Part shown: one piece after another, positions 58,144-64,000 of the stretch
Layout: each line of letters begins with the position of its first letter
Position numbering within the stretch: position 1 is the stretch's first letter
Source: Powellomyces hirtus
Taxonomy: Eukaryota > Chytridiomycota > Chytridiomycetes > Spizellomycetales > Powellomycetaceae
Direction: 5' to 3'
DNA: 64,000 nucleotides
Assembly (NCBI GenBank): GCA_025526995.1
Contig: JAHLKG010000009.1
Location: 248,001-312,000 of the forward strand
The notes under the pieces: model-generated
Databases searched by the model: none
What the model was told of the DNA's origin: nothing
What the model saw: the letters and a program-made list of their open reading frames with translations, nothing else
Translations under genes and position numbers: made by a program

Positions 58144-58767
58144 ATGAACGGCACTGGCCTCCCACCACCGACTTGGTCCCTTTCGACAACTTCCGCACAT
58201 CGGTCGCTAGTTCCGGCTCCTCTTCAATTCCTGTGCCTATCCTCCTTCTTCCTCCTGACGACAATTGCCCTGATAAGTTGCGCCGCGCGCGGCTTCATCT
58301 TTCTGGGCCCCTCAAACAGAAAATCCATAACCCGCTCAACACCCTTTGTAACAATATTCCGATTTCTGGCCGCCCTCCACGCGATTTTCTACCTGACGGA
58401 GATGACTTGCACAACAATTTTCGAGACGGAACCGTATCTTGCCGCGCATCACGCGATCGCCCTAGGAATTCTCGCATGCATGACCACTCAGCCAAAGTAC
58501 ATTATGGTCCTGAGCCTCATACCTTACTGGCTGCACGCCCTGTATCACGCTGCTGGGGGTTATGATGATTTCCGGGCACGATTGATCCTGCCGTACTATT
58601 GCGGAACATTGCTGCTGGGCGGCGTTTGGTCGGCCATTTTGTGGTTGAAGGGGATGGGGGTGGCGCTCCTGCCTGCGCTTTGCATACTAGAGGTATTTGT
58701 AAATTACAAAATGCAATGCGCGGACAACGCCGTGAGCATGTGCGTACGGCAATTTTTGGCGACATAG
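58144..58767 (+). CDS. Uncharacterised multi-pass membrane protein (207 residues)
   Basis: Single-exon frame starting MNGTGLPPPTWSLSTT and ending QFLAT. Four or five hydrophobic stretches are visible: residues about 28-50 (FLCLSSFFLLTTIALIS), 72-90 (FRFLAALHAIFYLTE), 98-115, 118-135 (YIMVLSLIPYWLHALYHAA) and 150-180 (LILPYYCGTLLLGGVWSAILW). It therefore looks like a polytopic membrane protein of about 200 residues. I recognise no family. The N terminus carries a possible N-glycosylation site (NGT). Confidence 0.55.
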   Translation: MNGTGLPPPTWSLSTTSAHRSLVPAPLQFLCLSSFFLLTTIALISCAARGFIFLGPSNRKSITRSTPFVTIFRFLAALHAIFYLTEMTCTTIFETEPYLAAHHAIALGILACMTTQPKYIMVLSLIPYWLHALYHAAGGYDDFRARLILPYYCGTLLLGGVWSAILWLKGMGVALLPALCILEVFVNYKMQCADNAVSMCVRQFLAT

Positions 58768-59488
58768 ACTATAATAAACGGAATCGGCAAAGGTGTCGCT
58801 TGTGAGACAGCCTCATATTTTCAATAATTGCCTTTTACACTCCCACTTGCCTTGTGTCTTTGGCTAAACGTAGCACCTTTTGGAGTGAATGCGCTGCACG
58901 GCATTACGCGGGCTCAATACCAATCTGGTCAGGTTCACGATAATGGAGGGTTTGACATTCCTGCTGCTGCGAGTCTTTCCACCTACAGCAGCAATGTGCA
59001 GAGAGAGTGGCACGCATGATGGCAGACAACAAGCAGCCCGGGGCGGTCACTCCGGCGATCGGAATCGGCTGCCAAGCGATGGAACCGTGACCACTCAATG
59101 CAGCCTCAATGTGGCCGAACTAAAGGGCATGTACCATCACTCATGATGGTATTCGCATATCAATAAATCATGTTTGACGAAGCAGCATGAGAAATGGGAC
59201 ATAGACACAATCAGAGCTGAGATGTTTGTCCATTAACGTGGGCTAAGTACATAGTGCTACGAAAAGAATGCGGCACCGCTGGTACAGTGATGACTACCGG
59301 GTCTCCGGGTCTCCTCTTTGGTTGCCCGAATCTCCGTCCCATCTCATTACGCTAATTCACGACTTCGCCTGAGCAGGGCTCGTTCAAATCTATGTGGTAC
59401 ACGCAGCCATTTTCTGAGGAACCGAGAGGAGACAAAAGTATACAACAGTGAGAGAGAGAGAGAGAGAGAGACGGAGAAGCCAAGCGCA
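58768..59488. other. Intergenic region and GA-rich leader
   Basis: This separates the membrane protein gene from the ankyrin gene. A GA dinucleotide repeat (59450-59471) lies just before the ankyrin start codon. Otherwise nothing is recognised. Confidence 0.55.
59450..59471 (+). repeat. GA dinucleotide repeat in the ankyrin gene leader
   Basis: Eleven GA units end about 18 bases before the start codon. Read through in frame it would encode Arg-Glu repeats; the better start is the ATG after it. Confidence 0.9.
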
Positions 59489-60814
59489 ATGCTCCGGACT
59501 CCAGCCGACTGCCGTCCGCCAAATATCCCGTTCCTTCCCACATTTTTCTTCGACGAGCTCGCGTGTTGGTGTGATGGACCCACAACCATTGCACTGCTTC
59601 AGCTCAACAAGTTTGTCAACAGAAGCATCAGTCGAAGCAATCTTCTTCGCGCAGCGGCCGAGCGGCTTGTATTTGCCCACGGTCTGGGCGGAGCAATCGA
59701 AACGGCCGCCGGTCGGGGACTCGAGGAGATTGTCAGGTTGCTGCTGGAGCGTCACGCCAATGGCACAAAGAGTGAGAAACAGAAGCGAGAGTGGAATCCC
59801 TGGCAGGCGCAGATACTCGCAGTGAGGAGTGGCAACATTTCTACGATGGCTCTTCTTTTGCCAACCAGCAAGGGAGATTCAAGATGCGATGAACTGCTAA
59901 TGACCGCTGCCACCCTTGGCAAAACAGAAGTCATGGCCTTTTTGATCGATCGAATATTACAATATACCCCGGACTTTGACCCAAAGATATTGGATCCTCC
60001 TCTTTGTCAAGCAGCGGCAAAGGGACACTGTCAGATGATCGGATACCTCCTCACCCTCGGGGCGAATCTCCACGTTTGGAAAGATGAACCGTTAAGAGAA
60101 GCTGCAGCGGCTGGCTCCGCTGAGGCCGTCACCTTCTTGCTGGATTCTGGATCAAAATTGGAAGAGAACTGGCCACTCATCCACGCAGCCCGAGGGGGTC
60201 ATGCGGAAGTCGTTGACATACTGTTGAAACGGGGTGCGGACTTGCACGCTATTCAGGATCTGGCGCTGCACGAAGCTGCCTCTTATGGCCACGTCGAGGT
60301 TCTCGCTCTGTTGTTGAAACATGGCGCACGCATCCACTCGGAGGACGATTATGCGCTTCGACACTCTGCTAGAAATGGTCATCTGGCAGCAGTGACTTTG
60401 CTTTTATCTCACGGAGCAAATTTGCACGCCAAACGCGACTGGGCTTTGCAAGCCGCAGCAAAGGGTGGTCATTTTTCTACGGTCCTTCTACTGCTTGAGA
60501 ACGGGGCGGCCGTCAACTGCAATGACGGGGAAGCGCTGCGATTGGCCGCCTTAAAAGGCCGAACTGAGATTGTTCGCCTGCTTCTCCAGTTTGGGGCGAA
60601 TGTGCATTGTAGAGATGACATTGCCCTTGTTTGCGCGGCAGAGACTGGACACACGGCCATTGTTCAAGTCCTCCTCGACAATGGAGCAAATGTAAGCACC
60701 ATGGACAATGCAGCGCTAAAGCGAGCTAGCAGAAACAAACGAATCGAGACCGTTGCACTGTTACTCAGTAGAGGAGCGGACGCCACTGAGAAACGGTCAG
60801 ACGCAGAAAAGTGA
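59489..60814 (+). CDS. F-box-like ankyrin-repeat protein
   Basis: Single exon, 441 residues from ATG at 59489. The first 60 residues (LPTFFFDELACWCDGPTTIALLQLNKFVN) resemble a degenerate F-box. About nine ankyrin repeats follow from residue 85 to the end. The better units read DYALRHSARNGHLAAVTLLL and DWALQAAAKGGHFSTVLLLL, with GA(N/D)(L/V)H between them. The usual G-x-T-P-L-H opening is replaced by D-x-A-L-(R/Q)-x-A, a style common in large ankyrin families of chytrids, amoebae and giant viruses. F-box/ankyrin proteins usually serve as substrate receptors of SCF ubiquitin ligases, but the F-box here is weak, so a plain ankyrin scaffold is possible. The last repeats are intact. Confidence 0.75.
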   Translation: MLRTPADCRPPNIPFLPTFFFDELACWCDGPTTIALLQLNKFVNRSISRSNLLRAAAERLVFAHGLGGAIETAAGRGLEEIVRLLLERHANGTKSEKQKREWNPWQAQILAVRSGNISTMALLLPTSKGDSRCDELLMTAATLGKTEVMAFLIDRILQYTPDFDPKILDPPLCQAAAKGHCQMIGYLLTLGANLHVWKDEPLREAAAAGSAEAVTFLLDSGSKLEENWPLIHAARGGHAEVVDILLKRGADLHAIQDLALHEAASYGHVEVLALLLKHGARIHSEDDYALRHSARNGHLAAVTLLLSHGANLHAKRDWALQAAAKGGHFSTVLLLLENGAAVNCNDGEALRLAALKGRTEIVRLLLQFGANVHCRDDIALVCAAETGHTAIVQVLLDNGANVSTMDNAALKRASRNKRIETVALLLSRGADATEKRSDAEK

Positions 60815-61865
60815 ATCTTTGAGATCCAGGCATAGACGCTTCTGCCATACCATGCTCATCAAATTTACCGAACATCGCAAGAACATGTAATAGAAAGAGC
60901 GTCAGAGGACTGTCATCGATCGATCGTTTACTATCGCAGCATCAATGCCGAGAGCTGCAATGTTTGCAACCGTCACGAGTACATCTTTTTGCATTTTCGA
61001 CATTTCGAGCAAATTGTTGTACGACCTAACACGAAGAGAACAGTGTTCAAATCATTCAAGAACACTTTGCACTTGTGGTCGGCATTCCATTCGCAACCTG
61101 CACATCGATTCCAGCAGGCAAGACGAACATCACGCACTTTAGTTCATCGAACTCATTGTTCTGTGGCAGCATGATTTCATCTTTGATGGCGCCAACTCAT
61201 TGCATGACCCACATGCTCACTTCCTCTCTCTCTCTCTGGTGCCTGTTTCGTTTTGCACGCAATGATACCATAACTTGCCTCCTGTTCGGCGAGTAATAAG
61301 AGTCACCAGATAGACGCGCCGCTGGTGGCAAACGAAAGTCAACGGCGGGAACCACATGTCGAGGTTGGCCCTGGCCCAGAAGCAAAGCTGGGACGCTCTG
61401 TTGCCATCTCAAGCCGGAATCCCTTCAGTAAGGCCAGGTCCACATATTATTTACGATGGAGCTGCTGATCGACATCCTGTACGGCAAATGCCCACCCGGG
61501 ACCACAGCTCCCGCCAGCCAGCCCTGGGTTTTGCGGGTCATGGTGTCGCAAAGTAGCTCGCTTGCGCTCAAGCTGCCGTCTTTGACCGATCAAGGAAACC
61601 AAGAGAAACCGAAGAGGTGGGCAGAAGAGCTATCGGATTGCGGGTTTACATATGTCTATCTATACAAGGCGTGGTAGGACGATTGGGAGGCGGGGCAGCG
61701 GGGAGAAGCAAGCGCGAGCGTAGAGACGCCATCCTGAGCATCTGCACTTATGTTCTGCCGGATACGCAATACAGCTATAGCTGCGGCACTTTGCAAAGCA
61801 AGCTATCCATCCTGATAGCAGTACTTGTGTGCATCTATGTAAAGAAGGGCGCAGGCGCTTCTGAA
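60815..61865. other. Intergenic region with one weak small frame
   Basis: This separates the 3' ends of the ankyrin gene (+) and the seven-helix gene (-). A 73-codon plus-strand frame (61456-61677) is listed separately. Short CT repeats are present near 61220-61235. Confidence 0.5.
61456..61677 (+). CDS. Possible small protein (73 residues)
   Basis: ATG-started frame, MELLIDILYGKCPPGTTAP to TYVYLYKAW. It has ordinary composition and no family match. It might be an isolated small gene or a chance frame. Confidence 0.25.
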   Translation: MELLIDILYGKCPPGTTAPASQPWVLRVMVSQSSSLALKLPSLTDQGNQEKPKRWAEELSDCGFTYVYLYKAW

Positions 61866-63045
61866 TCAGGGAAGGTTTCTAGAACTGAGGACCCTGCACT
61901 GTATGCTATTTGTGACGTGGCCTTCCTTTGCCGCTACGACCTGGGCCTTCTTCTTGGCACTTGCGTTCGCGTCGGATCTGGTGAATTCCGGACTATTGGC
62001 GGATTGGAGCCCTGACAGGCCGGTATAGGTGATTCTTGTCGTGACGATCTGATTCGAGTCCTGTGGCGAGTATTGAACAACGACCCTGATGATGTGCATA
62101 GTGTATAATAGCCACGCGCAGAAACACGCTGCATCTGACAAATGGTAGAAAAAGAGAGGGAATCACAGAAAAGCCGGTCAGAATGCGGGTGCTCTCATAT
62201 TTGACACAGGATGCCAGAAATTCATGTGCAAACTTACATAGCGTTGCCCCAGCGTCAAGCATGACTGAGTAAGGGAGTAGGTTAACAAAAGCGATGGCCG
62301 TTGTGACCGGGATGGCCACACTAGCGGATATGAAAGCCTTCCATTTCATTCTGTCCAAAATGGCGTACGGATCCGAGGGCGACAGGCCCCTAATCAACAA
62401 CGAGTTGGCGTTGCGGTTGTCTGCCATGGTTTTCTTCACAGCAATGACCATCCGTATGACGAGGATGGAAATGACACCGGCGACCGCGGGGGCGTAGGCT
62501 AACCAGACTGTGAAGAATGCGCTCCGTATAGTGAGAAGGCGACCGAGCCCCTCGGTTTCTTTCAGGATAGATTGTTTGTGCGCGATCATGACGGTGGTGA
62601 CAAAATTGCCGATGAAAGCGACGCTGAACACGACAGCTGAGACGCTCCTGGCTGCGTAATTCCAGCGCTTGTTGTAAGCCATGCGCATCTGGACTGCCGG
62701 GAGGAACCCTTCCACGACGTACATGAGGATGTAAGTCCCCGCCAAGAAGGAGAGCGATGCGAAATGCGATCCGACTTCATAATGGTACTGGTTCCCCACA
62801 CAATAAGAGTATCCGCTGAACATGCTTGCGACGTATGAGAACAGCATGATGGACTGTGATATAACAGCCGTGAAACCGCGCCTGCCCCTTTTATCAATAA
62901 TATCGCGCTTGACCACGTACGTTTCGTTCACCATCCCCACTAAAACTGCTCCGGCAAATAGCCACATGGCGAGAATAGTGTCCTCTTGGCTCACGGCCAT
63001 CTCGATTATGCCCCAATTGTGATCGCGTTCTTCTTGGGTTGTCAT
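61866..63045 (-). CDS. Seven-helix membrane protein, family not recognised
   Basis: Two exons (about 62239-63045 and 61866-62133) join in phase to give about 358 residues. The start is MTTQEERDHNWG at 63045; an upstream extension rich in Thr/His is less likely. Seven hydrophobic helices are visible: WLFAGAVLVGMV, IMLFSYVASMFSGYSY, FASLSFLAGTYILMYV, VVFSVAFIGNFVTTVMI, VWLAYAPAVAGVISILVI, FISASVAIPVTTAIAFVNLL, and in the second exon CFCAWLLYTMHIIRVVV. A basic loop (KKTMADNRNANSLLIRG) lies between helices five and six, and a hydrophilic tail follows helix seven, a topology like a GPCR. No DRY or NPxxY motif is seen, so this is topology only. Alternatives are other fungal seven-helix families. 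Confidence 0.65.
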
Positions 63046-63665
63046 GCTGGTCGACCAACTGTGACGTGGTGTGTGTGTGTGTGTGGATGTGGGAGTGAGC
63101 GTGCACTTGGGGGTAGGAGCTCCCACCAACACTTTAGTCTTCTTCCTGTGCTAACAATTTTGTCATACGGATTGATGTTATTTCCCGGTAAAGCTCCTAT
63201 TGCTCCGTTTCCAAGGGGAACCAAGCGGGAAGGTATGTTCTTTCTCTTAGAGGCGGCAACAAGCCACCAATTCTGAAATGTTTACCGTGGATGTAATGCG
63301 CCCTTTCAACGTGCATGTGAGCAAATAGAAAGGCAGATTACTCTCCCGAGTAGCCGGATGTCAAAAATAGTAGTATTTGCTTCTGCGAGCGCGCGCCCCG
63401 CAGAACCCCGATCGCTGACTCAGCAGGCCAGGATACCGCATGAACCTTTGGGGTCAAGAAAAGGAACAAAAATCACAACGATCAGAAGAACAACAATGAA
63501 CTTTTTTCCATAACAAATCAGACTTTTATGATATACATTTCTTTTTTGTTTCCTTTTCTGGTTACTAATGTTAAAATAGCAAAGATGCTGAAGACTAATG
63601 AGGAAACAAGAAAAAAGCATTGAAGTAGTGTTTGAAATTATATTGGGCCCCCTATTGCGATGAAT
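63046..63665. other. Intergenic region upstream of the seven-helix gene
   Basis: Contains a TG/GT microsatellite just upstream of the start (63064-63085) and an AT-rich stretch near 63480-63640. It must hold the promoter of the seven-helix gene and the 3' untranslated region of serine hydroxymethyltransferase. Confidence 0.55.
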
Positions 63666-64000
63666 CTATTGATACTTCATTTCAGCAGTCTCGTATCCCA
63701 CTGTCGGAAACTGACGCGCAAAGTCTACAACCTCCTTCTTGAGGGTGCTGATCTCAGGAACGCTTTCTCCATCCGCGAGGTGTTCCTTAAAGTCTTTGAG
63801 CTTCTTGCCGCCTGTACAAGGTTTGGTGAGTGGGACATGAAGGACGCGGAAACACAGGCGCATGAAACGTTGCTGGTCAGCGTTTTCATACCAGGCACGT
63901 TTGCGGCAACTTTTTGGGTCAGCTCAACTCCGCGATGGAGGAATTCTGCAATCTGCGCAAAATCCTTTTCCCGGAGACCGCGACTTGTCATGGCAGGAGA
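63666..64000 (-). CDS. SHM: Serine hydroxymethyltransferase, C-terminal part
   Basis: The last two exons of a gene that continues beyond the right edge. The visible part reads [23 protein letters not shown], matching the family segment TPALTTRG followed by a helix, then across an intron (donor near 63892, acceptor near 63812) [35 protein letters not shown] and the stop at 63666. The enzyme uses pyridoxal phosphate to interconvert serine and glycine while loading one-carbon units on tetrahydrofolate. The catalytic lysine and N terminus lie outside the window, so whether it is the cytosolic or mitochondrial form cannot be told. Confidence 0.88.

Noticed and set aside
62036..62075. GATTCGAGTCC segment resembling a tRNA T-loop
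   Set aside because: The flanking bases do not form the T stem and no acceptor or anticodon arms can be drawn. It lies in the last exon of the seven-helix gene.
1..64000. CRISPR arrays, intact transposons, retroviral or viral genes
   Set aside because: No regularly spaced repeats, transposase, reverse transcriptase, integrase or capsid-like frames were seen on either strand.

Overview
This window looks like nuclear DNA of a zoosporic (flagellated) fungus, most plausibly a chytrid-type lineage. Genes are densely packed on both strands, and most are split by short GT-AG introns, many 40-110 bp long. Several proteins have fungal-style architecture: a Prm10-type ThrE transporter, a Trs65-like TRAPP subunit, a CUE-domain adaptor and a poly-Q C2H2 factor. 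The window also holds homologues of centriole or cilium proteins that flagellum-less Dikarya lack: a rotatin-like armadillo protein, a TTC16-like TPR protein and a CIMIP1/C20orf85-like microtubule inner protein. The lineage call is inference; no taxonomic search was possible.

Layout, left to right. 1-1.45 kb is intergenic, with a CA microsatellite and a short telomere-like motif. 1.45-6.6 kb: rotatin-like gene (+). 7.3-10.5 kb: an E2 ubiquitin-conjugating / F-box / TerD fusion gene (-), the most unusual gene here. 10.5-12 kb: gene-poor, with a roughly 90-bp hairpin. 12-14.6 kb: ThrE/Prm10-like transporter (-), divergent from a CUE-domain gene (+, 14.8-15.7 kb). 16.1-18.4 kb: Trs65-like gene (-). 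18.7-20.4 kb: C2H2 transcription factor (-). 21.5-27.1 kb: clathrin heavy chain (-), divergent from the TTC16-like gene (+, 27.6-30.1 kb), which converges on the CIMIP1-like gene (-, 30.3-31.0 kb). 31.3-32.9 kb: ZC3H15/Tma46 (+). 33.3-35.0 kb: Cwc2/RBM22-type splicing factor (-), divergent from Rtp1/TANGO6 (+, 35.2-38.6 kb). 38.9-39.5 kb: NC2-alpha (-). 40.2-40.8 kb: claudin-like tetraspan protein (-). 41.3-44.0 kb: Pfs2/WDR33 (+). 44.6-46.4 kb: compact dynamin-family GTPase (+), followed by a degenerate tandem repeat. 47.4-48.1 kb: STEEP1/CXorf56 homologue (-). 49.2-51.6 kb: unknown 788-residue protein (+). 52.4-54.0 kb: Sel1-repeat protein (+). 54.3-54.7 kb: small unknown protein (-). 55.77-55.89 kb: 5S rRNA gene (-). 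58.1-58.8 kb: small multi-pass membrane protein (+). 59.5-60.8 kb: ankyrin-repeat protein (+). 61.9-63.0 kb: seven-helix membrane protein (-). 63.7 kb to the right edge: C-terminal part of serine hydroxymethyltransferase (-).

Most genes are single-copy housekeeping genes for trafficking (clathrin, TRAPP, dynamin), mRNA processing and translation (Pfs2, Cwc2, ZC3H15), Pol II assembly and repression (Rtp1, NC2-alpha) and ubiquitin signalling (E2/F-box/TerD, CUE). No operon-like logic is expected or seen. The clearest functional cluster is the adjacent TTC16-like and CIMIP1-like pair. I saw no CRISPR array, no tRNA gene and no intact transposable element. Exon boundaries were inferred by eye from reading frame, splice signals and family conservation. 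Where the 5' end is not resolved, the entry says so.
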